Source: Lustribacter sp965277075
Lineage (GTDB): Bacteria; Vulcanimicrobiota; Vulcanimicrobiia; Vulcanimicrobiales; Vulcanimicrobiaceae
Length of the DNA: 64,000 nucleotides
Direction of reading: 5' to 3'
NCBI GenBank assembly: GCA_965277075.1
Contig: OZ255707.1
Span: 3,286,001 to 3,350,000, forward strand
Of the stretch, positions 15,621-24,739 are shown piece by piece (within the stretch, counting starts at the first letter, position 1; each line of letters opens with the position of its first letter). The notes beneath the pieces are model-generated. The model saw only the letters and a list, made by a program, of their open reading frames with translations, had not been told where the DNA came from and searched no databases. The position numbers were made by a program, and so were the translations under genes.

Positions 15621-18600
15621 TCGATTTCTTCTTGCGCCGGCCCGTTTTTGCGACGGTCTGCTCGCTCGTCATTCTGTTGCTCGGCATCGTGTCGATTCCC
15701 ACGTTGCCGATCGCGCAGTTTCCGAATATCGCCCCCCCGACGGTGACCGTCAACGCCACATATACCGGCGCAAGCGCCGAGGCCGTCGAGGCGAGCGTCA
15801 CGACGCCGCTCGAAGAGGCGATCAACGGCGTGCAAGGCCTGCGATATATTTCTTCGCAGTCGACCAGCCAAGGCGGAACGGCGATTACCGCGACCTTCGA
15901 TCTGACGCGCGACCTCGATCAGGCGGCGAACGACGTCCAGAACGCGGTCAATCTGGCTCAGGGGAGGCTGCCGAACGAGGTCAAGTTGCTTGGCGTGCAG
16001 GTTGCGAAGAACAACGGCACGTTCGTCATGGGGCTCGGCGTTACGTCGGACAATCCGGCGTACGACGAGATTTTCGTGACCAACTATCTCGAGAACAACG
16101 TCATCAACGATCTCAAGCGCATCACGGGCGTGAGCGACGTCCAGGTCTTCGGCGAACGCAAGTACGCGATGCGTCTGTGGGTCGACCCGAAGCGGTTAGC
16201 CGACAACGGACTCACCGCCGGTGCGGTGACGACCGCGCTCTCGCAGCAGAACGTACAGGTCGCAGCCGGTTCGATCGGAGCGTCACCGACGAACGGCAAT
16301 CAGCCGTACGAATACACGGTGCGGGCCAACGGTCGCTTACATAATCCGGCCGAGTTCGCCGACATCGTTCTCAAGACGACGCCGAACGGCGGTTACGTGC
16401 GCGTCAAGGACGTCGGTCACGTGCAGCTCGGTGCCGAAGATTACTCGGGCAGCCTCTGGTTCAACGGCAAGCCGGGCGTCGGCCTGGGCGTCTTGCAACT
16501 TCAAAACGGCAACGCGCTGCAAGTTTCGCAAGACGTCTACACGACAATGGCGCGCCTTGCGCAAAAGTTTCCCGCCGGCGTCCACTACAAGGTCGCCTTC
16601 GACGTCACGTCATTCGTTCGCGAGTCGATCAAAGAAGTCGTTATCACGCTGCTCACCGCGATCGTCTTGGTCGTGCTCGTCATCTTCCTGTTTCTGCAAG
16701 ATTGGCGCACGACGCTCATCCCGGCGCTGACGATTCCGATCTCGCTGCTCGGCACGTTCTTTCTCATGAAGGTGCTCGGATTCTCGATCAATACGCTGAC
16801 GCTGTTCGGCATTACGCTCGCGACCGGGCTCGTCGTCGACGACGCGATCGTCGTCATCGAGAACATTGCGCGTTTTATTCAAGAAAAGGGTATGCCGGCA
16901 TACGAAGGCGCGCGCGAAGCGATGGCCGAGATAACCGGCGCCGTCCTCGCTTCGTCGCTGGTGCTGCTCGCGGTCTTTATCCCGGTCGCGTTTTTCCCCG
17001 GGACGACCGGCGAGCTCTACAAACAGTTCGCCCTGACGATCGCGTGTTCGATCTCGATCTCGCTCTTCACGGCGTTGACACTGACACCGGTGCTCTCGTC
17101 GTTGCTGTTGCGCAAGAAGCACGAAGCCGAGTCGAGATTCTTTCGACCCGTTAATTTCGCGATCAACAAGACGCGCGGCGGATACCACCGCGTCTTGCCG
17201 GCGATGCTCACGCGCATTCCGCTCGTGATGGTCGGATTCGTCGTGCTTCTCGGCCTGACGCTGTTCCTGTTCCGCACGACGCCGACCGGTTTCATCCCGG
17301 ATGAAGACCAGGGCTACTTCATCGTCAGCGCTCAAGGCCCGGAAGGCGTCTCGATCGACTACACGCATCGCGTTCAGCGGCGAATCGAATCGATTCTCCG
17401 ACAGCAACCCGAAGTGCTCAATATTTTCGACATTGCGGGGTTCAGTTTCACCGGAACCGGCTCGAACAAGACGACGATGTTCGTTTTGCTCAAGCCGTGG
17501 GGCGACCGTCCGGGTCCGCAGCACACGCTCGATGCGATCCTTGCGCGCTTGGGTCCGCAGTTGTTTCTTTTCCCCGGCGCGCAAGCGTTCGCGGTCAACC
17601 CGCCGAGCATTCCGGGACTCGGGTTTCAGGGCGGCTTCGCGTTTGAACTCGAGGATCGGGGCCAGAGCGGACTCGACAAACTCTTGGGCAGCGCCTATCA
17701 GATCATCGGACCGGCAAACGCGCCCAATAGCGGCCTCTTCCGCGTTTACACGACATTCACGAACAACTCGCCCACGATTTCGGCGACCGTGGATCGCGGA
17801 AAAGCGCAGAGTTTCGGTGTCAATCTGAGCGATCTGTTCAACACGATGCAGGTCTACTTGGGCTCCGTCTACGTGAACGATTTCGATATGGCGGGCAAGG
17901 CCTACCGTGTCTATGTTCAGGCCGATCAGCCGTATCGTTCGCGCATCGCGAACCTCTCGAACATCTATGTGCAAGGCTCATATCTTCAAAACGGCGTTAC
18001 CCTACCCGGCGCGCCCATCCCGCTGACGAATCTGGTTCAAATCCAGCAGATCAAAGCGGCGCCGATCATCACGCACTTCAATTTGTACCGTTCGATCGAA
18101 ATTTCGGGCGGCCCGGCGCCCGGCTACGGCAGCGGTCAAGCCATCGACGCGATGCAGAAACTCGCGTCGAATCTCGCGCCCGGGTTCGCCTACGAGTGGA
18201 GCGGCATCTCGCGCGAAGAGGTCGAGGGCGGAAGCTCCGCCGCGCTGATCTTCGCGCTCGGAATCGTGTTCGTATTCCTCGTCCTCGCCGCGCAATACGA
18301 GTCGTTCGCGGATCCGCTGATCATCGTGCTGGCGGTTCCGCTTGCGCTGCTCGGCGCGCTGGTCGGCATTATCATGCGGCACTACGTCTCGGATGTTTTC
18401 GCACAAGTCGGATTCGTGATGCTGATCGGGCTGGCGAGTAAGAACGCCATTTTGATCGTCGAGTTTGCGAATCAACTGCGGCGTTCGGGCGTGCCGATTC
18501 CGCAAGCGGCGCAACAAGCCGCCGAAACGCGCTTGCGCCCGATTCTGATGACGTCCATCGCGTTTGTGCTCGGTGTCTTTCCGCTGGTGATTGCGACCGG

Positions 18601-18805
18601 CGCGGGAAGCGCCTCGCGAAACTCGCTCGGAACGGTCGTGTTCGGCGGCATGATTCTCTCGACGGTGCTCAACCTGTTCGTCACCCCGACGCTCTACGTG
18701 ATCATCGCATCGATTGAAGATCGCTTGATACCCTCGCGCCACGGCAACGGCAACGGGGCCGAAGCACCGGCGGTCAAGAAAGCGGAGACGCCCGCAACGA
18801 TCTAG
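15617..18805 (+). CDS. RND-family multidrug efflux transporter, HAE1 type
   Basis: A 1062-residue inner-membrane proton-driven exporter of the AcrB/MexB type. The start is the HAE1 hallmark MIDFFLRRPVFATV; TM4 holds the proton-relay pair in GLVVDDAIVV (about residues 405-414), and LASKNAILIVEFA marks TM10. Length and the two large periplasmic domains are complete. No periplasmic adaptor or TolC-like outer-membrane partner lies nearby, so these must be encoded elsewhere. It begins with GTG overlapping the sigma factor stop. Its own stop TAG (18803-18805) is the first bases of palindromic element B. Confidence 0.94.
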   Translation: MIDFFLRRPVFATVCSLVILLLGIVSIPTLPIAQFPNIAPPTVTVNATYTGASAEAVEASVTTPLEEAINGVQGLRYISSQSTSQGGTAITATFDLTRDLDQAANDVQNAVNLAQGRLPNEVKLLGVQVAKNNGTFVMGLGVTSDNPAYDEIFVTNYLENNVINDLKRITGVSDVQVFGERKYAMRLWVDPKRLADNGLTAGAVTTALSQQNVQVAAGSIGASPTNGNQPYEYTVRANGRLHNPAEFADIVLKTTPNGGYVRVKDVGHVQLGAEDYSGSLWFNGKPGVGLGVLQLQNGNALQVSQDVYTTMARLAQKFPAGVHYKVAFDVTSFVRESIKEVVITLLTAIVLVVLVIFLFLQDWRTTLIPALTIPISLLGTFFLMKVLGFSINTLTLFGITLATGLVVDDAIVVIENIARFIQEKGMPAYEGAREAMAEITGAVLASSLVLLAVFIPVAFFPGTTGELYKQFALTIACSISISLFTALTLTPVLSSLLLRKKHEAESRFFRPVNFAINKTRGGYHRVLPAMLTRIPLVMVGFVVLLGLTLFLFRTTPTGFIPDEDQGYFIVSAQGPEGVSIDYTHRVQRRIESILRQQPEVLNIFDIAGFSFTGTGSNKTTMFVLLKPWGDRPGPQHTLDAILARLGPQLFLFPGAQAFAVNPPSIPGLGFQGGFAFELEDRGQSGLDKLLGSAYQIIGPANAPNSGLFRVYTTFTNNSPTISATVDRGKAQSFGVNLSDLFNTMQVYLGSVYVNDFDMAGKAYRVYVQADQPYRSRIANLSNIYVQGSYLQNGVTLPGAPIPLTNLVQIQQIKAAPIITHFNLYRSIEISGGPAPGYGSGQAIDAMQKLASNLAPGFAYEWSGISREEVEGGSSAALIFALGIVFVFLVLAAQYESFADPLIIVLAVPLALLGALVGIIMRHYVSDVFAQVGFVMLIGLASKNAILIVEFANQLRRSGVPIPQAAQQAAETRLRPILMTSIAFVLGVFPLVIATGAGSASRNSLGTVVFGGMILSTVLNLFVTPTLYVIIASIEDRLIPSRHGNGNGAEAPAVKKAETPATI

Positions 18806-18964
18806 TGCCGTGTCTCGCAAATGCCGCTACAGTCGCTCGGCGCTTTCCGCCGTCGCGGCGTCGCTCATCGCTCAAAGGGCGCTGCCCTTCAGCGCTCTTC
18901 GCACCTTGCGACGACGAAAAATTCCGCTCGCTTTGTGTATCGCCACTTGAGAGACACGGCACTA
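18803..18964. mobile_element. palindromic MITE-like element, copy B
   Basis: A 160-base element (18804-18963) flanked by TA. Left end AGTGCCGTGTCTCGCAAATG and the reverse complement of the right end, AGTGCCGTGTCTCTCAAGTG, form inverted repeats of about 28 bases. It shares ends and the core word ACAGTCGCTCGGCGCTTTCC with copy A but carries about 75 additional internal bases. It sits exactly between two convergent genes: its left end supplies the TAG of the RND gene and its right end, read on minus, the TAG of the Fic gene. It has no coding capacity. Confidence 0.8.
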
Positions 18965-19846
18965 AATCGAACGGAACGTGCGATACGCGGCGATCCAGGA
19001 CGCCGTCGTGTAGATGCGGCGGGCGCGCGTGACGGTTCGTAATCGTCCGCGTTGCGCCGCTTTGATCAGCGCGGCGTAATCGTCGCCGGCGAGCGCGCGC
19101 AAGGGCACCAGCGGGTCGTCGTTCCCAGCCGCGATCAGACGGCGGCAACTCTCGCCGAGCGCCTGCGTCACAACGGCGATCAGCGGTGCGTAATCGCCGG
19201 CTTCGCCGGCGACGATCGCCCCGGTGTACGCGGCCACATCGTCCCGCGCGATGGCGAGCGGCGGCGCATCGAGCCGGCGCAGAAGGAGCGCCGCGACGAG
19301 CCGCCCGACGCGCCCGTTCCCGTGCGCAAACGGCCGGATGCGCGCGAACCGCGCCAGCAACTCGGCAATCCACGACGTTAGGGTGCCGTGAGCGGGTCGC
19401 ACCCGAGCGCGGTCGACGAGCGCCGCCGTCTGGAACGGGACAAGCCACGGGGGCGGCGAGACGACCTGATGTTGCGGGGCGACCACGGCGATCCGCCACA
19501 TTCCGGGACGTGCGGCGTCTTGGCCGGTGGCGGCGAGTGTGTGCAGCCGGCGCACATCGTCGACGGTGAGCAGCGGGCGGGGGTCCCCGTGTGAGAGGGG
19601 GCGCTGCGACGAAACCCACGTTGCCGCGCTCGCCAAGCTGCGCGCAACGAGGTAAGCATCGAGCGAATGTCCACCGACGGCCAGGCCGCGATCGACGAGC
19701 GCGGCAACGTCGGCGCGGCTGAGCGGCGTGCCGGCGATCGCCAGCGACCCGTCGATTTCGTCCCGTCGAAGCCGACCCGTCTCGCGAGCGAGTGCCGCTC
19801 GTGGAGACAGCGCATCAACCTCCGCAATGAGCGCCTCAATGTCCAC
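18962..19846 (-). CDS. Fic-family protein with degenerate active-site motif
   Basis: A 294-residue Fic/DOC-fold protein. Fic proteins usually transfer AMP or another phosphate-containing group to a hydroxyl side chain through the motif HPFx[D/E]GNGRxxR. Here the corresponding stretch (residues 171-182) reads RPFAHGNGRVGR: the catalytic His is Arg171 and the metal-binding Asp/Glu is His175. The N-terminal inhibitory motif [S/T]xxxE[G/N] of class II Fic proteins also appears changed (Ser34, with Ala38 in place of Glu). It may be inactive as an AMP transferase or use another chemistry. Its stop TAG lies in element B. It is divergent from metH. Confidence 0.82.
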   Translation of the reverse strand: MDIEALIAEVDALSPRAALARETGRLRRDEIDGSLAIAGTPLSRADVAALVDRGLAVGGHSLDAYLVARSLASAATWVSSQRPLSHGDPRPLLTVDDVRRLHTLAATGQDAARPGMWRIAVVAPQHQVVSPPPWLVPFQTAALVDRARVRPAHGTLTSWIAELLARFARIRPFAHGNGRVGRLVAALLLRRLDAPPLAIARDDVAAYTGAIVAGEAGDYAPLIAVVTQALGESCRRLIAAGNDDPLVPLRALAGDDYAALIKAAQRGRLRTVTRARRIYTTASWIAAYRTFRSI

Positions 19847-19917
19847 ATCAGGTTAATTCGCCTTTGAAGTGGACAATCTTTGGCGACTCGCGACGTGCTT
19901 TTCGATAGACTTAGACG

Positions 19918-22900
19918 ATGACGACGTCGGCCTATTTGGACGCGCTTGCCCGCCGCGTGCTTGTTTTCGACGGGGGTCTCGGCACCGAGATGATGGCCCT
20001 GGAAATGGGTGACGCTGATTTCGGTGGGGCGGCCTCGCACGGGTGCAACGAAGCGCTCGTGCTCTTTCGGCCCGACGTCGTCAGCCGTCTTCACGAGCGG
20101 TATTTCGAAGCCGGTGCGGACGTCGTGGAAACGGACTCGTTCACGGCGTCGCGTTTGAAGCTGGATGAATACGGGTTGGGCGCGCGAACCGTCGAGTTGA
20201 ACGTCTCCGCGGCGCGTTTAGCGCGTGAGGTCGCGGACCGGTTCGCAAGTCCGTCGTGGCCACGTTTCGTCGCCGGTTCGCTCGGCCCGACCGGGATGTT
20301 GATCTCGTCCTCGGATCCGGCGCTCTCCAAGGTTACGTTTGACGAGTTGGCCGCACTTTATCGCGAACAGGCGACGGCGTTGATCGAAGGCGGCGTCGAC
20401 CTGCTGCTGATCGAGACGAGTCAGGACCTGCTCGAGATGAAGGCGGCGATCGCCGGCATCACGCGCGCATTCAGCGGCGGTGTGCGGCGCGTGCCGATCC
20501 AAGCGCAAGCGACGCTCGACGTCACGGGGCGCATGTTGCTCGGCACCGACATCGCCGCGGTGACGGCGACGCTGGACGCGTTGCCGATCGACGTGATCGG
20601 GCTCAACTGCTCGACGGGTCCGACGCACATGCGCGACGCGGTCCGCTTTCTCGTCGAGAACTCGCGCTGTTTCGTCAGCGTCATCCCGAACGCGGGCTTA
20701 CCGCTCATGGGTTCGAAGGGCGAGACGATTTATCCGGAAGAGCCGGGCGAGATGGCTGCGGCGCTCGGTGCGTTCGTCACCGATTTCGGTGTAAACGCGA
20801 TCGGCGGCTGCTGCGGTACGACGCCCGAGCACATTGCCGCCTTTCGCGACACGGTGGATACGCTCGAGCGCGCGGGCACGCGCGGCCGAATCCCCGTGCC
20901 GAAGCCGTTGCAATTCGCCGCGTCCGCAATGACGGCGGTGGCGCTCGTGCAAGACGGCAGCCCCCTCTTGATCGGCGAACGCATCAACTCGCAGGGTTCG
21001 CGCAAGATCAAACGCCTGTTGCTCGAGGAGAACTACGACGAGATAATGCTCGTCGGACGCGAGCAGGTCGAAGGCGGCGCACATCTGCTCGACGTGTGCA
21101 CGGCGCTCACCGAGCGGACCGACGAAGGAGCGCAGATGTCGACGATCGTGAAGCGCCTCGCGCAGTCGGTCGAAGCACCGGTCGTGATCGACTCGACGGA
21201 ACCGCGCGTCCTCGAAGCAGCGCTCAAAATGTATGCCGGCCGTCCGGTCGTGAATTCGATTCACCTCGAAAACGGTCGCTCGAAGATCGACGATGTGATG
21301 CCGCTCGTTCGCGAAGCCGGTGCGGCGGTCGTTGCGCTGACGATCGATGAGAGCGGTATGGCGAAAACCGCCCAACGCAAGCTCGAGGTCGCGAAACGCA
21401 TCCACGACATCGTTACCAGTGAGTACGCTTTGCCGTCCGGTGCGCTGATCATCGACGCGTTGACGTTCACGCTCGCGACCGGCGATCCGGAATTCACACA
21501 TTCGGCCGTCGAGACGATCGAAGGTATCCGCCTGATCAAGCGCGAGCTCCCGCACGTGCTGACCTCGCTCGGCGTTTCGAACGCGTCGTTCGGACTCAAG
21601 CCGGCCGCCCGGGCGGCGCTCAACTCCGTCATGCTGCACCATTGCGTCGAGGCCGGCCTCGACATGGCAATCGTCAACGCCAAAGACATCACGCCGTACG
21701 CCGAACTCAACGCAGCCGAGCGCGAACTCTGCGACGATCTCGTCCTCGACCGTCGGCCCGACGCACTTCAGCGTGTGATCGAACATTGGGAAGCGGCGGT
21801 TAGCACTTCGGGCACAGCAACCGCGCGGGACGAAGACGTCGACGCGCCGATCGAAACGCGCATCCACAACGCGATCCTGCGCCGCCGCAAAGACGGGATC
21901 GAAGCGAAGATCGACGAGGTGCTCGTTCATCGCGAACCGGTCGATGTGCTCAACAACGTCTTGCTGCCGGCGATGAAGGACGTCGGCGACAAGTTCGGAG
22001 CGGGCGAATTGATCCTACCTTTCGTGCTGCAATCCGCCGAAGTGATGAAGAAGGCCGTCGCGCACCTCGAGCAGTTCCTCGAACGCACGGAAGGCGTGAG
22101 CAAGGGCAAGATCGTGCTCGCGACGGTGTTCGGCGACGTCCACGATATCGGCAAAAATCTCGTCAACACAATTCTAAGCAACAACGGCTACACGGTGTAC
22201 GATCTCGGCAAACAAGTACCGATGAACGTGATTCTCGAGAAAGCCGTTGAAGTCGACGCGGACGCGATCGGTCTCTCGGCGTTGCTCGTGTCGACCTCGA
22301 AGCAAATGCCGGTATGCGTGAAGGAGCAGGACGCGCGCGGACTTTCGTTCCCGATCGTCGTCGGTGGTGCGGCGATCAACCGCGACTTCGGACGGCGCAT
22401 CGCGTTCGTCGACGACGAGCGCCTGTTCGAACCGGGCGTCTTTTATGCCAAAGACGCGTTCGAAGGCCTCGAGATCGTCGATCGTCTGACCTCGAGCGCG
22501 ACAACGCGCGACGCATTTCGCTCGCGTATGCACGACGAAGCGCGGACGGCTCGCGAACGCGATCGCGCGGCCGTCCCTGCGCCGGCGAGCGACGGACGCA
22601 CGGCGCGCGAGGCGCTCGTGTACGGTGAGCCGCCGCATGCACCGTTTTTCGGCCCGCGCGTGCTCGACGAGATCGACGTTCGGACGCTGTGGCCGTGCTT
22701 CGATCTGAAGAGCCTCTACCGACTGTCCTGGGGTGCAGCCAACGCCAAGGGGGCTGAGTTCGAGCGGCTCGTGCGTGAGGAGTTTACGCCGCGGCTTGAC
22801 GCCTATCAGCGCCGCGCCGAGGGCGGCGAGATCCTCGTGCCGCGCGCAGTGTACGGCTATTTCCCCGCAGCGGGCAGCGGCGACGACGTCGTCATTTACG

Positions 22901-23409
22901 ATCCGGCCGACGCGCGGCGCGAGATCGCTCGTCTGCGCTTCACGCGTCAAGTCGGCGGCGACCATCTGTGTCTGGCGGATTATCTGCGCGAACCGGCCGG
23001 CGGTGCGACCGACGTGGTCGCGCTGCAGGTCGTAACGATGGGACGCGACGTTTCGCACGCAATCGACGCGTTGCAGGCGGCGGGCGATTACAGCGAGTCG
23101 TATTTCTTGCACGGCTTCTCCGTGCAGTCGGCCGAGGCACTTGCGGAGGCGCTTCATCGTCGCATCCGCGACGAGCTGGGGTTGGTGAACGGTCGAGGCA
23201 AACGCTACAGCTGGGGTTACGGCGCCTGCCCCGATCTCTCGCAACACGAAATCGTCTGGGAACTGCTCGATGCAGAGCGTGCGATCGGCACCGAACTGAC
23301 CGAAGCGTTTCAAATTATCCCGGAGCAATCGACGGCCGCGATCGTAATGCATCACCCGACCGCGGCATATTTCAACGCTGCCGCGGTCCGCGAACTCACC
23401 GCCGTTTAG
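19918..23409 (+). CDS. metH: cobalamin-dependent methionine synthase
   Basis: Transfers a methyl group from 5-methyltetrahydrofolate via cobalamin to homocysteine. All four modules are present in 1163 residues: the homocysteine domain (VFDGGLGTEMM at the start, GLNCSTGP, zinc cysteines in GGCCGTTPEH near residue 300), the pterin domain (about 345-620), the B12 domain with GDVHDIGKN near residue 740, and the S-adenosylmethionine reactivation domain (about 890-1163, SWGYGACPDLSQH). Slightly shorter than the E. coli enzyme (1227). The ATG is preceded by a 71-base gap from the divergent Fic gene. The B12 uptake locus at 43-49 kb would serve this enzyme. Confidence 0.96.
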   Translation: MTTSAYLDALARRVLVFDGGLGTEMMALEMGDADFGGAASHGCNEALVLFRPDVVSRLHERYFEAGADVVETDSFTASRLKLDEYGLGARTVELNVSAARLAREVADRFASPSWPRFVAGSLGPTGMLISSSDPALSKVTFDELAALYREQATALIEGGVDLLLIETSQDLLEMKAAIAGITRAFSGGVRRVPIQAQATLDVTGRMLLGTDIAAVTATLDALPIDVIGLNCSTGPTHMRDAVRFLVENSRCFVSVIPNAGLPLMGSKGETIYPEEPGEMAAALGAFVTDFGVNAIGGCCGTTPEHIAAFRDTVDTLERAGTRGRIPVPKPLQFAASAMTAVALVQDGSPLLIGERINSQGSRKIKRLLLEENYDEIMLVGREQVEGGAHLLDVCTALTERTDEGAQMSTIVKRLAQSVEAPVVIDSTEPRVLEAALKMYAGRPVVNSIHLENGRSKIDDVMPLVREAGAAVVALTIDESGMAKTAQRKLEVAKRIHDIVTSEYALPSGALIIDALTFTLATGDPEFTHSAVETIEGIRLIKRELPHVLTSLGVSNASFGLKPAARAALNSVMLHHCVEAGLDMAIVNAKDITPYAELNAAERELCDDLVLDRRPDALQRVIEHWEAAVSTSGTATARDEDVDAPIETRIHNAILRRRKDGIEAKIDEVLVHREPVDVLNNVLLPAMKDVGDKFGAGELILPFVLQSAEVMKKAVAHLEQFLERTEGVSKGKIVLATVFGDVHDIGKNLVNTILSNNGYTVYDLGKQVPMNVILEKAVEVDADAIGLSALLVSTSKQMPVCVKEQDARGLSFPIVVGGAAINRDFGRRIAFVDDERLFEPGVFYAKDAFEGLEIVDRLTSSATTRDAFRSRMHDEARTARERDRAAVPAPASDGRTAREALVYGEPPHAPFFGPRVLDEIDVRTLWPCFDLKSLYRLSWGAANAKGAEFERLVREEFTPRLDAYQRRAEGGEILVPRAVYGYFPAAGSGDDVVIYDPADARREIARLRFTRQVGGDHLCLADYLREPAGGATDVVALQVVTMGRDVSHAIDALQAAGDYSESYFLHGFSVQSAEALAEALHRRIRDELGLVNGRGKRYSWGYGACPDLSQHEIVWELLDAERAIGTELTEAFQIIPEQSTAAIVMHHPTAAYFNAAAVRELTAV

Positions 23410-23480
23410 CCGTTCGTTGCAAGGGGGGCGCCGCCAAGCGCGCGTACCTTGGTCCGATTCGCTTCCCGGGGGTTGTTCAT

Positions 23481-24716
23481 TTGCGATCACTTTCCGCGTC
23501 TCGCGCCGTTTGCGTGAGTGTGCTTGCTGCGCTGGTCGCCACCATGGTCGCGGCGCCTGCGCCGACGAGCGCTGCGGGCGGCGGGACGCTCAAGATCGGC
23601 GTCGACCTCCCGGTGAGCGGCGCCGACGCCGCGATCGGCGTTCCGACGAGTAACGGCGTCACGCTGGCGGTTGAAGAGGCGGATAAGCATGGGCTTCCGG
23701 GCGGCTTCAGGCTCGAGACGAGTTTGTTGGACGACGCCGTTCAAGGCAAGCACGATCCGGCGGCCGGTGCCCAAAACGTCAAGACGTTCATCGCGGACAG
23801 TGCTGTTCTCGCGATGATCGGACCGTTCAACTCGAATGTCGCCAAATCGGAAATCCCGCTCACGAACGACGCCGGACTCGTGCAAATTTCGCCGTCGAAC
23901 ACGAACGACGGTTTGACGATCGGCGAGGACGCCAAAAAACTGCGCGTCGCGAATCCCGAGGTCAACAGCTACTTTCGCGTTTGCACGCGCGACAGTCGCC
24001 AGGGCGCGGCACTCGCCAAGTTTGCGCAGAAACTCGGTTACAAGAAGATTTTCATCATCGATGACAACGAGACGTACGGGAAGGGTCTCGCAGACACGTT
24101 CGAATCATCGTTCAAGTCGATCGGCGGAACGTCGCTCGGTCACGAACACATCACGGCCAACCAACAAGATTTTAAAGCCTTGCTTACCAAAGTCAAAGGC
24201 ACGTCACCGAACGCGGTGTTTTTCGGCGGAAACACGTCGACCGGCGGCGGTCTCTTGCGGCGTCAGATGGGTGACGTCGGGATGACCGCGACGCCCTACA
24301 TGGGCGGTGACGGTATCGGCGACACCGACGAGTTCGTCAAAGAAGCCGGTTCGATGGCGGACAACGTCTTCTATAGTATTGCGGCGCCGGATGCGGAGAA
24401 GTTGCCTTCGGCGCGCGCATTCGTCGCGGCCTACAAAGCGCGCTTCAAGTCGTCGGTTGGTCCGTACAGTGCGAACGCGTACTCCGCCGCGCTGATCGAA
24501 ATCGCCGCGATTTCCAAAGCGATCAAAGAAAACGGTGGGAAGGTGCCGACGCGCGCCGAGGTGCTCAAAAACGTGGCGGCGACACGCAATTTCGATACGC
24601 CGATCGGAAAGATCGGCTTCGATGCCAACGGCGACACGACGTCGCCGATCCTGACGCTCCTAAAGCTCGGCGCCGGCGCCAAGGTCGTTACCGTCGATCA
24701 GATCACCCTAAAATAA
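23481..24716 (+). CDS. livJ: branched-chain amino-acid ABC transporter, substrate-binding protein
   Basis: A periplasmic binding protein of the LIV (Peripla_BP_6) family, 411 residues. A signal peptide (basic start, hydrophobic 8-24, cleavage near SAA at about 31-33) is followed by TLKIGVDLPVSGADA and the family's later segments (FIADSAVLAMIGPFNS, KIFIIDDNETYGKGLA, FGGNTSTGGGLLRRQM). The TTG at 23481 was chosen: it has a G-rich ribosome binding site (GGGGG, about 7 bases upstream) and gives a proper signal peptide, while the long upstream extension of the frame runs inside metH. First gene of livJHMGF. The real ligand may be another amino acid or amide. Confidence 0.9.
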   Translation: MRSLSASRAVCVSVLAALVATMVAAPAPTSAAGGGTLKIGVDLPVSGADAAIGVPTSNGVTLAVEEADKHGLPGGFRLETSLLDDAVQGKHDPAAGAQNVKTFIADSAVLAMIGPFNSNVAKSEIPLTNDAGLVQISPSNTNDGLTIGEDAKKLRVANPEVNSYFRVCTRDSRQGAALAKFAQKLGYKKIFIIDDNETYGKGLADTFESSFKSIGGTSLGHEHITANQQDFKALLTKVKGTSPNAVFFGGNTSTGGGLLRRQMGDVGMTATPYMGGDGIGDTDEFVKEAGSMADNVFYSIAAPDAEKLPSARAFVAAYKARFKSSVGPYSANAYSAALIEIAAISKAIKENGGKVPTRAEVLKNVAATRNFDTPIGKIGFDANGDTTSPILTLLKLGAGAKVVTVDQITLK

Positions 24717-24739
24717 GGTGAGGGCGTAGCGCCGTTAGA

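Noticed and set aside
16610..17974. 454-residue minus-strand open frame
   Set aside because: Shadow of the RND transporter; extreme Arg/Glu/Asp content and no domain pattern.
20698..23490. Two long minus-strand open frames (410 and 438 residues)
   Set aside because: Opposite the complete metH gene; composition is that of an antisense frame.
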